DNA of 34,281 nucleotides from Tissierellia bacterium (GTDB taxonomy: Bacteria > Bacillota > Clostridia > Tissierellales > Sedimentibacteraceae). The notes under the pieces are model-generated. The model did not search any database, was not told the origin of the DNA, and worked only from the letters and a program-made list of their open reading frames with translations. Made by a program: the position numbers and the translations under genes. The stretch covers positions 1-34,281 of the forward strand of contig JAAYOE010000068.1 of NCBI GenBank assembly GCA_012520455.1, read 5' to 3'. Shown here one piece after another: positions 18,821 through 27,699 of this stretch; positions within the stretch are counted from its first letter, which is position 1; each line of letters opens with the position of its first letter.

Positions 18821-20409
18821 TGGCCCTCCACATATTCAAAAATAGTTCCCCTGTTTAGAATCTGAGAAGGGTCAAATATTTTCTTTAGTTTTCTCATTTC
18901 ATTGATTTCTTCTTCAGTATACATTTTCTTAAGGAAGGGAACCTTTAATTTTCCAACTCCGTGTTCGGCTGACACGGCTCCTCCCATGGCTGCAATTTTT
19001 TCTGCCCAAATAAGAAAGAGCTCCTTTCCTTTCTCATATTCATCCATGTCTTTCGGAATAATGTTTACATGGAGGTGATTATTGCCTATATGGCCGAAAA
19101 TGACCCCGTCAAGTTTGTTTTCTTCCATACCTTCATTATACATTTTCATGACATCCTTCAACTTGTCATCAGGCACTGACATGTCGGTACCTAATTTGGT
19201 TATCCCGGCATTTAATTTTTTTATTTGGTCTATTTCTAAGTTTACACATTCCGGACATGCATGCCTGAAATCATGGAGCTTTTCAAGGTTTATGGGATTA
19301 TAGGCAACCCATGTTTCTTCCTCGTCTCCCCCCAAGGCATTTATAACATCTCCCAACTTTTCAACTTCTGCCCATACTAGCTCATTTGAATCACTTTCTA
19401 TTTCAATATAAACCGCTGTGTGGCAGGTGTCCTTGAGCTCCTGGATATTTGAGAAGGCGGAAGTCTTTTGCCGGTCTCTCAGCATCTTTAGCGCCTTATG
19501 AGAGAAAAACTCTATTGCGGAAGGATTTATATTTAAGTTGATATCAGCTATCTTAATCTCATGTCTCAGTGCCCTTACCAAATCCAAGGCCTTATCTTCA
19601 TCCGGCATAAAAATTGTAAGCCCCCAGATTACATCAAAGGTTTTATTAAGCTCAATTTCAATTTCGCTTATGATTCCTAAGGTGCCGTCTGACCCTATGA
19701 ATAAATCAATCATGTCCATACCGGGCTTATTGTAGTAACCGGAAGTATTCTTCTTCACATGGGGCATTTTGTATTTGGGAAGTTTGCCTTTTATTTCTCT
19801 TCCGCCTTCCGTAATCAGGGAAAATTCATCATCCTTAGCAAGGTATTGCCCCCTCTTTAAAACTAAGACGTCCCCGTCTGCCAAAACAAGCCTGAGCCCC
19901 GTAATGTGGTCACGGGCTGACCCGTATTTGTAGCTTCTGGCACCGGATGCATTGCATGAAGCTATACCTCCCATTGATGCAGAGGTTTCCGTAGGGTCGG
20001 TGGAATAAAACCACCTGCCTTTTTCCATGAATTTAAGAGCATTTATTGATTCTTTATCCCACTCGGCTGCAACAAATGATTTATTGGCTATATATTTTCT
20101 CAGGTCGGACAGGAGGACTCCCGGTTGAACCGTCAGGAAAAACCTGTCTTCCTTTTCATCATATCTTGCCCCTGTAACCTTGTTCATTTTGCTTAAATTT
20201 ATTATGTGTCCCCCATATGGAACCGCGGAAGCCGCAAGACCTGTTCTTGCTCCCTGGCTGGTAATCGGAATGTTTTTGCGGGACATTTCTTTAACACTGT
20301 TGATTATTTCAGCCTCTGTTTTCGGGAAAACTATGCTTTCGGCCCTTCCGACCTGCCTTGATTCATCTCTTAAATATTCACCATATATTTGATTAAACTT
20401 AATGTCCAT
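18817..20409 (-). CDS. FAD-binding oxidoreductase (GlcD/D-lactate dehydrogenase-like; Etf-linked)
   Basis: VFPKTEAEIINSVKEMSRKNIPITSQGARTGLAASAVPYGGHIINLSKMNKV, DPTETSASMGGIASCNASGARSYKYGSARDHITGLRLVLADG, AEHGVGKLK. ORF track begins at 20466; internal Met at 20409 is a likely start. ATGA overlap with etfB. Confidence 0.9.
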   Translation of the reverse strand: MDIKFNQIYGEYLRDESRQVGRAESIVFPKTEAEIINSVKEMSRKNIPITSQGARTGLAASAVPYGGHIINLSKMNKVTGARYDEKEDRFFLTVQPGVLLSDLRKYIANKSFVAAEWDKESINALKFMEKGRWFYSTDPTETSASMGGIASCNASGARSYKYGSARDHITGLRLVLADGDVLVLKRGQYLAKDDEFSLITEGGREIKGKLPKYKMPHVKKNTSGYYNKPGMDMIDLFIGSDGTLGIISEIEIELNKTFDVIWGLTIFMPDEDKALDLVRALRHEIKIADINLNINPSAIEFFSHKALKMLRDRQKTSAFSNIQELKDTCHTAVYIEIESDSNELVWAEVEKLGDVINALGGDEEETWVAYNPINLEKLHDFRHACPECVNLEIDQIKKLNAGITKLGTDMSVPDDKLKDVMKMYNEGMEENKLDGVIFGHIGNNHLHVNIIPKDMDEYEKGKELFLIWAEKIAAMGGAVSAEHGVGKLKVPFLKKMYTEEEINEMRKLKKIFDPSQILNRGTIFEYVEGQ

Positions 20410-20485
20410 CTTCCACCCTGCTTCCTTTTTGGTGCTCTTTTTATCTTTTAAGGAATAACTTATCACATATTATCATTATAATCAA

Positions 20486-20513
20486 TATAAAAAAGAGGAC
20501 TAAGTCCTCTTAT
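20486..20513 (-). terminator. Rho-independent terminator downstream of ltaE
   Basis: AAGAGGACT/AGTCCTCTT (20493-20501/20503-20511), minus-strand T run following. Confidence 0.65.
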
Positions 20514-20530
20514 TAATGATAAAAACTATT

Positions 20531-20740
20531 ATGTCATCCCGAGCTTATATGAAGGATCTCAAAAATTATCATCCTGAACGTACGCGAAGGATCTCATGAG
20601 ATTCTTCGAGCTAAAGCTCTCAGAATGACAGTTTCTGAGTTATTCATAGCAATGACAGTTTATGAGTCATTCATAACAATAACACTTTGCGGATATTTAC
20701 AGTGAAGACACTGATGATTTTTTCATAGCAGTTACGCTGC
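20531..20740 (+). repeat. Palindromic intergenic repeat, family 1 (copy D, compound)
   Basis: Partial head GTCATCCCGAGC...GAAGGATCTC, then a fuller unit ATCCTGAACGTACGCGAAGGATCTCATGAGATTCTTCGAGCTAAAGCTCTCAGAATGACAGTTTCTGAGTTATTCATAGCAATGACA with degenerate tail repeats (GAGTCATTCATAACAATAACAC, TTTTTCATAGCAGTTACGC). Confidence 0.85.
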
Positions 20741-20764
20741 ACCCTATTATAACAAAGATTAAAA

Positions 20765-21793
20765 CTATTTTAATATCAATTCTTTCATGCAAGCTATGAC
20801 GTAGTCAATATCTTCTTTTGATATGCCAATGTGGGTTACGAACCGGTATTCGCCGCCTTCAAGGCCGTTAATTTTGATGTTTTTCTCGTACAATTTCTCA
20901 ACAAGGACACTTTCTTTTATTATATCTTCTCCTAATTCAAAGAAAACCATGTCAATGTCTAACCTGTCTCTTTTCACCTTAACTCCGGGAAGCTTTGAAA
21001 GTTCATCAGCCAAGTATTTAGCATTCTCGTGGTCTTCGATCAGCCTTCCGGTCATTTTTTCCAATGCTATGATTCCTGCGGCAGCCAATATGCCTATCTG
21101 CCTCATGCCTCCACCCAAGAGCTTTCTGTTTTTTCTTGCCCTGTCAATGAATTCCTTGCTCCCTGCAAGCATTGATCCGGCAGGTGCAGCTAATCCCTTT
21201 GATAAGCAAAACATCACGGAATCGGCGCAGGCGGCAATTTCTTTTGCATCTACACCCAAGGCTAAAGCTGCGTTGAAGATTCTTGCCCCGTCCATGTGGA
21301 CCGGAATGGAATGCTTTTCTGCAATTTGTTTTATTTCCTTCAATATGTCAAGGGGTACCACTGCCCCGCAGCCATGAGCATTTTCAACACATATGAGTCC
21401 TGTTTCCGGTTCATGTATATCATCAGGCCTTATGGCTTTCAAAACATCTTCCGGAGCCATAACGCCATTTACTGTTTCAAGGGTCCTTAACTGGACTCCT
21501 GAAATAACTGCGGAAGCTCCTACTTCATGGAGGACTATGTGGTTGTCTTTCCCCACTATTACTTCATTCCCTCTTCTTGTATGGGTCATGATTGCCAATT
21601 GATTGCCGAATGTACCGCTGGGTACGAAGAGGGCTGCTTCTTTCCCTGCCCTTTCGGCGGCAAGCTGCTCCAATTTGTTGACAGTGGGGTCATCCCCGTA
21701 AACATCATCTCCAACTTCCGCATTGGCAATGGCTTGTCTCATCTCATCGGTCGGCATTGTCACCGTATCGCTTCTTAAGTCAATAAATCTCAT
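20765..21793 (-). CDS. ltaE: Low-specificity L-threonine aldolase
   Basis: MRFIDLRSDTVTMPTDEMRQAIANAEVGDDVYGDDPTVNKLE...VENAHGCGAVVPLDIL...HMDGARIFNAALALGV...CLSKGLAAPAGSMLAGSKEFI. ORF track start 21802; Met at 21793 fits better. Confidence 0.94.
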   Translation of the reverse strand: MRFIDLRSDTVTMPTDEMRQAIANAEVGDDVYGDDPTVNKLEQLAAERAGKEAALFVPSGTFGNQLAIMTHTRRGNEVIVGKDNHIVLHEVGASAVISGVQLRTLETVNGVMAPEDVLKAIRPDDIHEPETGLICVENAHGCGAVVPLDILKEIKQIAEKHSIPVHMDGARIFNAALALGVDAKEIAACADSVMFCLSKGLAAPAGSMLAGSKEFIDRARKNRKLLGGGMRQIGILAAAGIIALEKMTGRLIEDHENAKYLADELSKLPGVKVKRDRLDIDMVFFELGEDIIKESVLVEKLYEKNIKINGLEGGEYRFVTHIGISKEDIDYVIACMKELILK

Positions 21794-21837
21794 TTTTACC
21801 ACCTTCTTAATTTGATTTTTGTTATATGTGTGATTCC

Positions 21838-22401
21838 TTATGGTTGGATGAAACTGTCTTCATATATTGCAAAGTGAACATGATCTTCCCATTTTCCATT
21901 GATTTCAAGGTACCTTTTCGAATAACCTTCCTCCTCGAAATTCAACTTTTTCATCACTTTAAGGGACCTGATGTTTCGGGGTACCACATTTGCTTCGATT
22001 CTATGGAGGCCGTATTCACTGAACATGACATCCACTACTTTTTTGATGGCTTCCGTCATGTATCCCTTGTTGATTTCCTCGCAATCTAACTTATAGCCCA
22101 TATAGCAGGACTTAAAGTTCCCCATGACTATATTGCTTATGCATATATTGCCTATCAGCTTATTATCTTCCTTTTTAAAAATCCAGAACCTTATGAGCTT
22201 TCTTCTTTTAAAAAGCTGGTATTCATCCCTCAGCTGCCTTTTCTGGTATGCCAGGGTATAGAAATCCCGGGGTCGTTTGGGCTCCCACTCCTTCAAAAAA
22301 TTATGGTTCCTTTTATAGTAGTCCAAAACCTGCCTGCAATAATTAGGTTTCAGAATCTTTAAATATAACCTGTCCGTTTCATATATGGTTTGTCTGTACA
22401 T
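21838..22401 (-). CDS. GNAT family N-acetyltransferase (RimJ/RimL-like)
   Basis: 187 aa; ETDRLYLKILKPNYCRQVLDYYKRN..., GYKLDCEEINKGYMTEAIKKVVDVMFSEYGLHRIEANVVPRNIRSLKVMKKLNFEEEG. Confidence 0.92.
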   Translation of the reverse strand: MYRQTIYETDRLYLKILKPNYCRQVLDYYKRNHNFLKEWEPKRPRDFYTLAYQKRQLRDEYQLFKRRKLIRFWIFKKEDNKLIGNICISNIVMGNFKSCYMGYKLDCEEINKGYMTEAIKKVVDVMFSEYGLHRIEANVVPRNIRSLKVMKKLNFEEEGYSKRYLEINGKWEDHVHFAIYEDSFIQP

Positions 22402-22511
22402 AGTAAATCCCCTTAAGATCTGTCATTTAATTTTATTATCCTTTATACATTTAGTCAACTTATTTCACTTTACCTCAAATCATTTATATGGTAGTATGAT
22501 TATTATCCTTA

Positions 22512-23696
22512 TTGAAGGACATGCTTTTAAAGGAGATATATCACTTGAAGCCTAATAAAAATATATTCTTGATATTTACTTTATTTTACATATATTTTAT
22601 AATAGCACTTTTTGAAAGCTCCAGAGGCAACTTTGTTCCCTTTTTCTTGGAAGAATTCCGCATAAATAATGCCCAAATGAGCTTAGTGCTGACATTTAAC
22701 ACGATAGGCGCCATAATAGGAAGCTTTTTCGCCGGACACCTATGTGAAAAATACGGACATAAGTTTGTTTTTTTCTTAGGGGCTTTGATTTCAACCGGGG
22801 CTGTATTAATTGCTCCCTTTGCTTCCAATATATTTTTGCTGGTACTGTTTAATTTTTTGTTTGGAGCGGGAAGGCAGTTATGGGCGGTTTCCATTGACTC
22901 GGTCATCCCTGTCCTGTCTGTGGGTTTTGAATCCATTTTAATGAATTTAACCCATTTCATGTACGGCCTGGGAAGCCTGACCGGCCAGAGCCTGTATGGG
23001 TCTCTCTTAGAATATGGACTGCATTGGAGAAAAATCTATCTATATCTGGGTGTTTTCTTTGTTGCATCTGCAGTCCTCACCTTGCTTGTAAAGGTGCCGG
23101 GAATTACAATCAGTGTCAACAGGGAGGAAAAAAGGAGAGAATTGTTCAAGAATCCCTTGGTTTACCTCTTTGTAGGAGCCGTCACATTTTCATTCTTGGG
23201 CGAAGCCGTTATATACACATGGTTTATCAGCTACATGAGGATTTCCTATGGTTTTAATCCTGCCCTGGCTGCAAAATATGCCGGCGTATATTATTTGTTG
23301 TTCGCCCTGGGCAGGCTTGCGGGAGGTTTCATACTTAACAAAACAGGCAACGTAAAAGGTCTCAAGCTTTATTTGTTGTCGGGTGCTTTTTGCATATTAA
23401 CCGGTCTTTTGCTGAGGGATAAGGGGCTCATGATAATAGCCGGGTCAGGATTCTTTGTATCCGTTGTTTTCCCCACCCTTATGGTTGTTACTAATGCTGT
23501 GTTCAAAGAATCCGCTTCATTTGCTATCGGAATGATAACAACATTAGGCAATATTTTGTTTGTGGTCTTCTTTAACATCACCGGTGTCCTCAATGACTTG
23601 GCAGGAACTTATGCGGCATTTTTCATTGCACCTGCTTCTTTTATCATATGCTACGGGATTATGGCAATGATAGATAAAAGAACTGCAAAGTCGTAA
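22512..23696 (+). CDS. MFS transporter
   Basis: 394 aa, about 12 hydrophobic segments; NTIGAIIGSFFAGHLCEKYGHKFVFFLGALISTGAVLIAPFASN typical MFS N-half. Confidence 0.88.
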   Translation: MKDMLLKEIYHLKPNKNIFLIFTLFYIYFIIALFESSRGNFVPFFLEEFRINNAQMSLVLTFNTIGAIIGSFFAGHLCEKYGHKFVFFLGALISTGAVLIAPFASNIFLLVLFNFLFGAGRQLWAVSIDSVIPVLSVGFESILMNLTHFMYGLGSLTGQSLYGSLLEYGLHWRKIYLYLGVFFVASAVLTLLVKVPGITISVNREEKRRELFKNPLVYLFVGAVTFSFLGEAVIYTWFISYMRISYGFNPALAAKYAGVYYLLFALGRLAGGFILNKTGNVKGLKLYLLSGAFCILTGLLLRDKGLMIIAGSGFFVSVVFPTLMVVTNAVFKESASFAIGMITTLGNILFVVFFNITGVLNDLAGTYAAFFIAPASFIICYGIMAMIDKRTAKS

Positions 23697-23712
23697 TAAA
23701 AAAGTCGTAATA

Positions 23713-23736
23713 AAGAGGTATGTGCCCATACCTCTT
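23713..23736. terminator. Bidirectional terminator-like hairpin between convergent genes
   Basis: AAGAGGTATG-TGCC-CATACCTCTT; it overlaps the 3' end of the minus-strand gene by 2 bp. Confidence 0.65.
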
Positions 23737-24400
23737 ATACATGCAGCCTTCTTTTTATCTCCGCTATAAGCCTTTTATCCTCAAAAATTATTATTGTTGC
23801 CAGTGAAATGACACTTATGGATATACATATGATCGAAGGATACAAAACATCCAACAAACCGGTTATGATGAAAATTATGGGGACTATCCCAAACAAGCCG
23901 TCAATTATTATGTAAAGTATGTAGTCTTCTATGTAGAGTTTTATGATTTTTGAAATAAGGGCCATGGATATCATTGCAGCCACACACACCAAGGGAATCA
24001 CATAGTTAATGGACCAGCCCTTCCAACCGGTCAGAAAATCCCATAATAAGACTGTGACGGATATGGTCATTACCTGGTATACTATGTTTTTGGGTATGTT
24101 TTTACGTTTGTTAATAAGGTTGATGAGACTTGCCCAGGCTGAACCAAGCCCTCCCAATACAAACAAGGACCAAGCCCCCCTGCCGGGCAGGAGAATATTT
24201 AGGGCAAGGGATACAGTGGCAACTATTATTGATATTAAAAGCATTATCTTCAAAAACCAGGAATGCTCCCTATATACAAAGGAGATCTTTGGAAAAACTT
24301 CATCCTGGTACTCATCCCCACTAAGCCTATCCTGACACAAGGGACAGAGCTTTCTTTTTCCAACCACGCTGACCTTACAGCTTTTGCAATATTTCATCAC
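23735..24400 (-). CDS. Zinc-ribbon multi-TM membrane protein (resembles DUF6320)
   Basis: 221 aa; N-terminal YCKSCKVSVVGKRKLCPLCQDRL zinc ribbon followed by 6 or so TM helices; overlaps the upstream gene stop (GTGA). Confidence 0.7.
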   Translation of the reverse strand: MMKYCKSCKVSVVGKRKLCPLCQDRLSGDEYQDEVFPKISFVYREHSWFLKIMLLISIIVATVSLALNILLPGRGAWSLFVLGGLGSAWASLINLINKRKNIPKNIVYQVMTISVTVLLWDFLTGWKGWSINYVIPLVCVAAMISMALISKIIKLYIEDYILYIIIDGLFGIVPIIFIITGLLDVLYPSIICISISVISLATIIIFEDKRLIAEIKRRLHV

Positions 24401-25680
24401 AAGGCCTCCTCTTCTTCATCGACCATATTGGACTCGATTACAACAGAGATTCCCATATCGGTTAAGGTCCTAAAAAATCTTCTTTGAATTTCGGTACTGA
24501 CAAAGGCAGAAGTGAAACTGATTCTCAGCTTATTCTCATAAGTGCATAAACAAGCCTGGAGCTTGTCGGTGCTTACAAATACGTCAAACGACCTGATATA
24601 AGGCTTTATTTCATCAGGCATGTTCACTATTCCCACGTTGGACAAGGTTGAAGTATGGTTTTTAGCGGCAATTATATATGCAATTCTCAGTGCTAAATTC
24701 TTTATAACCAATGGAATGACCCTCAAAAAATAATTGTGCTCTAAGGAGGCCAGCTTGTTGATTCTCCTTGCCAAAACTTCCGGGGTTAAATTATCCTTGA
24801 ATTTTTTCTTCAAAACCTCAATTACATCTATTAAGTCACCGGTCCCCTTTGAAAAATCATAATCAACATTTATGACTCCGTAAAAATTACGGGCTGTCTG
24901 GGAGGAGAAGTAATTCCTTAAATTCACCGGAATGCTTAATACAACGGGTTTTCTTTTCAATCTTGCGGGAATTTCTTCGTTTATGGCGCACATTAAAACC
25001 GCAGCCAAAAATATTGTCAAGGATGCTTTGTATTCTTTAACCTTAGGCAGTATTTCATCAATGGGAATCACCCCTTCTATTACACTGAAACGGTATTCGG
25101 GTATTTTGGCCCCCCTTAGCTTATAAGCCTTCACAGCCTTCTTTTTGGAAAGAATGCTTTCTTCCTTAAAGTATTTTTGAAAGCTGTCATCCAACTTCTG
25201 AGTTTTGGAGGCATCAATATCCAAGACGGGAGCCTTGTCTTTAAAAGCATCCTTGTATTTTATGGTTATGTAGTGAAAAACCAAAGTCCTTAAAAATTGA
25301 AGGGCTCCTGCCCCGTCGGCCAAAGCATGGTAAACTTCAAGGCTTATCCGCTTCCTGTAATACATAACCCGGAAGAGGAGGGTTTTATGGTTTTTATCAT
25401 ACAAGGTGGAACAGGGAGGAAGGTTTTCTTCGGTTACAAGGGCCTTAAACCTGCTTTTTTCAAAATAATACCAAAAAAGACCGGACTTCATTACCGACCG
25501 GTAGAGGGGGAAGGCTTCCAGGCTTATATCAAGTGCCTCTTGTAGGACCTTTGGGTCTACCGGATCAAATAATTCGCATGAAAACCTGAATACCTTGGTA
25601 TCGCTTTTTTTGCTGTTGGCAGGAAATATTTTAGCCGCATTATCCAATTTGCTCCATTCGGATATTTTTTTATTTTTCAA
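24397..25680 (-). CDS. Condensation-domain-like / alcohol acetyltransferase-like acyltransferase
   Basis: 427 aa; ISLEVYHALADGAGALQFLRTLVFHY matches the H-x3-DG motif; VVLSIPVNLRNYFSSQTARNFYGVINVDYDFS; TTG start codon immediately after the upstream stop. Confidence 0.78.
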   Translation of the reverse strand: MKNKKISEWSKLDNAAKIFPANSKKSDTKVFRFSCELFDPVDPKVLQEALDISLEAFPLYRSVMKSGLFWYYFEKSRFKALVTEENLPPCSTLYDKNHKTLLFRVMYYRKRISLEVYHALADGAGALQFLRTLVFHYITIKYKDAFKDKAPVLDIDASKTQKLDDSFQKYFKEESILSKKKAVKAYKLRGAKIPEYRFSVIEGVIPIDEILPKVKEYKASLTIFLAAVLMCAINEEIPARLKRKPVVLSIPVNLRNYFSSQTARNFYGVINVDYDFSKGTGDLIDVIEVLKKKFKDNLTPEVLARRINKLASLEHNYFLRVIPLVIKNLALRIAYIIAAKNHTSTLSNVGIVNMPDEIKPYIRSFDVFVSTDKLQACLCTYENKLRISFTSAFVSTEIQRRFFRTLTDMGISVVIESNMVDEEEEAL

Positions 25681-26598
25681 CTAATTCACCTCATAAATGA
25701 AACGATTGATTATGTCATAACACAATTTAACCTGAGGAAACCTAGGGGGTAAGGAAAAAAATCCGTGAAGGCCATCCTTAATCCTGTATATTTCAACATG
25801 ATTTCCGGCTTCCCTGAGCTTTTTGCCGTATTCTTCCCCCTCGTCCCGCAAGGGGTCATATTCTGCCGTTATGATTAGGGTCTTAGGCTGCATTGTCAAG
25901 TCATGAGCAAGCAAGGGTGCAAAGTAAGGGCTGTAGAAATCTTCTTCCTTTGAGATGTACAAGTCCATGTAATCTCTTATTCTCTTTGTAGTAAGCAAGT
26001 AATCCCTTCCATTTTCCTCAATAGATCTAAAGGGCGAATTCTCGGTATGGTCATTGTAGGTTGACGGATAAATCAAGATTTGCTTGTCAACCTTGAATTC
26101 TTTTCTATCCCTTGCCAGCAGGGATACGGCCGCCGCTAAATTTCCTCCGGCACTGTCCCCGATTAATATTACTTCTTTATCATTGATTACCTTATTTGCA
26201 ATAAATACTTTGGCTGCTTCATAGCAGTCTTCCAGGCCTGCGGGAAAGGGGTTTTCCGGTGCCAGCCTGTAATCCACAGACACCACCTTGGAATTTGTAA
26301 GCTTAGCCATGTTTGTACAAACCTTGTTATAGGTATCGATGTTACCGGTCACCCAGCCGCCCCCGTGGAAAAACAAAAGCACAGGGTTGGCTCCATGGAC
26401 CTGGGGAGAGAATACACGAACAGGAATATTGTGATTTTTTGACCCTATTTTAAAGTCCCATGTTTTGAACAAGGGTTTTAAAATATGTTTTCTTGTTAAA
26501 TTTACAAAACTCCTGTACATCTGCAAGTTTTCTTTTATATCATATTCAGTGTAGGACAGGGCTTTAAGAGCCGCTCTCACAACCTTGTTAATAGCCAT
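25681..26598 (-). CDS. Alpha/beta hydrolase (HSL-type esterase/lipase)
   Basis: 305 aa; VLLFFHGGGWVTGNIDTYN (HGGGW oxyanion hole), SVDYRLAPENPFPAGLEDCYEA, LIGDSAGGNLAAAVSLLARD (GDSAGG), YDPLRDEGE, HGFF. Confidence 0.93.
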   Translation of the reverse strand: MAINKVVRAALKALSYTEYDIKENLQMYRSFVNLTRKHILKPLFKTWDFKIGSKNHNIPVRVFSPQVHGANPVLLFFHGGGWVTGNIDTYNKVCTNMAKLTNSKVVSVDYRLAPENPFPAGLEDCYEAAKVFIANKVINDKEVILIGDSAGGNLAAAVSLLARDRKEFKVDKQILIYPSTYNDHTENSPFRSIEENGRDYLLTTKRIRDYMDLYISKEEDFYSPYFAPLLAHDLTMQPKTLIITAEYDPLRDEGEEYGKKLREAGNHVEIYRIKDGLHGFFSLPPRFPQVKLCYDIINRFIYEVN

Positions 26599-26655
26599 AG
26601 TACCCTCTTATCTGTTAGTTTACACTATTATATATATAATTATTATATGTGTCTA

Positions 26656-26745
26656 CAAATTCTTGAGAAAGGATGACACTACCCCCGTCCCCTTGTCATC
26701 CAAATTCTTGAGAAAGGATGACACTACCCCCGTCCCCTTGTCATC
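26656..26745. repeat. Perfect tandem duplication of a 45-bp palindrome-containing unit
   Basis: CAAATTCTTGAGAAAGGATGACACTACCCCCGTCCCCTTGTCATC twice (26656-26700, 26701-26745); GATGACA...TGTCATC inverted within each unit. Confidence 0.92.
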
Positions 26746-26758
26746 AAAATTATATTTA

Positions 26759-26786
26759 TTGACATTTGGACAATATCGGATAGAAT
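26759..26786 (+). promoter_or_regulatory. Rubredoxin promoter
   Basis: TTGACA (26759-26764), 16 bp, TAGAAT (26781-26786); AAGGAGG RBS at 26808-26814. Confidence 0.65.
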
Positions 26787-26820
26787 ATTAGGTAAGGTAT
26801 ATATGATAAGGAGGCTTAAT

Positions 26821-26979
26821 ATGCAAAAATACGTTTGTGATGTATGCGGTTACGTTTATGATCCTGCTGAGGGGGATCCGGACAACGGCATAGCTCCCGG
26901 CACATCTTTTGAAGCCCTTCCGGATGACTGGGTATGCCCCTTGTGTGGAGCCGGAAAGGACGAATTTTCACCTGAATAA
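26821..26979 (+). CDS. Rubredoxin (52 aa; absent from the supplied ORF track because of size)
   Basis: Translation [52 protein letters not shown]; two CxxC motifs (CDVCGY, CPLCGA). Confidence 0.97.
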   Translation: MQKYVCDVCGYVYDPAEGDPDNGIAPGTSFEALPDDWVCPLCGAGKDEFSPE

Positions 26980-26983
26980 AGGC

Positions 26984-27016
26984 AAAAAAAAAAATGGCGG
27001 GAACGCCATTTTTTTA
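26984..27016. terminator. Rho-independent terminator of rubredoxin, probably bidirectional
   Basis: AAAAAAATGGCG-GGAA-CGCCATTTTTTT. Confidence 0.9.
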
Positions 27017-27034
27017 TTTTCTTGTTATATAGGC

Positions 27035-27520
27035 TTACTCACCTGTTGAAGCGGAGATGGAGGCGGTTTTATCGCTTACGGTATAGGATGCCATAATGCC
27101 TATGCCTTCTTCATTTTTTCCGGTATAGGCTATGGTGTCTGCACTCTTAGCCTCATAAGATTCCTTGTCAAATTCCCCTTTAAGCTTATTGTAATAATCC
27201 ATGAAATCATCTGCTTCGACATCTTCGATGATTACCAGCATATATGCTTCACTATTCATCACGCTTACAATATTCCCTTTTTTAAACTCCGGAATCTTAG
27301 CGGACAGTTGAGAATCGGGCCATTCCGTGGAACCAAAGGTGACATCGCCTTCTTCGGACTTAATGGTTATTTCATCTCCGTCTATATCGATGTCTGCCCC
27401 GCCGATTGCTTGTTCTATGATTTTTTCGGCGATTTTTTCCTCCATTTTTTGTTTTGCTCCACAAGCAGTGAGTAAGGTTAACAAAGTGATAATTATTAAA
27501 ATATAAGAAATTTTTTTCAT
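27035..27520 (-). CDS. Hypothetical lipoprotein
   Basis: Met at 27520 gives MKKISYILIIITLLTLLTACGAKQ lipoprotein signal; no confident family. ORF track start 27598 adds an unlikely N-terminal extension. Confidence 0.75.
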   Translation of the reverse strand: MKKISYILIIITLLTLLTACGAKQKMEEKIAEKIIEQAIGGADIDIDGDEITIKSEEGDVTFGSTEWPDSQLSAKIPEFKKGNIVSVMNSEAYMLVIIEDVEADDFMDYYNKLKGEFDKESYEAKSADTIAYTGKNEEGIGIMASYTVSDKTASISASTGE

Positions 27521-27641
27521 AGTCCTACCCCCTTGGATTTTAATATTATTATATATTACCGTATAATAATTGCTATCACCCTGAGGGTGATATTTCAAAA
27601 AAAACCAGGATGAACTTAGGGTTATTTGTCGGGATTTCTAC

Positions 27642-27670
27642 TTGGAACCGGTATGTATTTATGATATAAT
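27642..27670 (+). promoter_or_regulatory. Promoter of the SBP/LuxR module
   Basis: TTGGAA (27642-27647), 17 bp, TATAAT (27665-27670), 30 bp before ATG 27700. Confidence 0.65.
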
Positions 27671-27699
27671 AAGTAAAATCGTTTTTATGGAGTCTGGTT

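Noticed and set aside
20823-21778. Plus-strand ORFs across ltaE, including one of 184 aa
   Set aside because: Antisense to the clear threonine aldolase; composition is that of a shadow frame.
22586-22960. 124-aa minus-strand ORF in the MFS gene
   Set aside because: Antisense shadow ORF; no domain evidence.
23690-23712. Short AAAGTCGTAATAA direct duplication after the MFS stop
   Set aside because: Only about 13 bp twice, compatible with chance or slippage, no functional context.
24397-26598. NRPS/PKS biosynthetic gene cluster suggested by the condensation-like protein
   Set aside because: No adenylation, carrier, ketosynthase or thioesterase-module genes nearby; the protein looks like a stand-alone acyltransferase.
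26585-26791. 68-aa ORF with repeated [15 protein letters not shown]
   Set aside because: Produced by the 45-bp tandem repeat being a multiple of three; no RBS or homology signal, overlaps promoter region.
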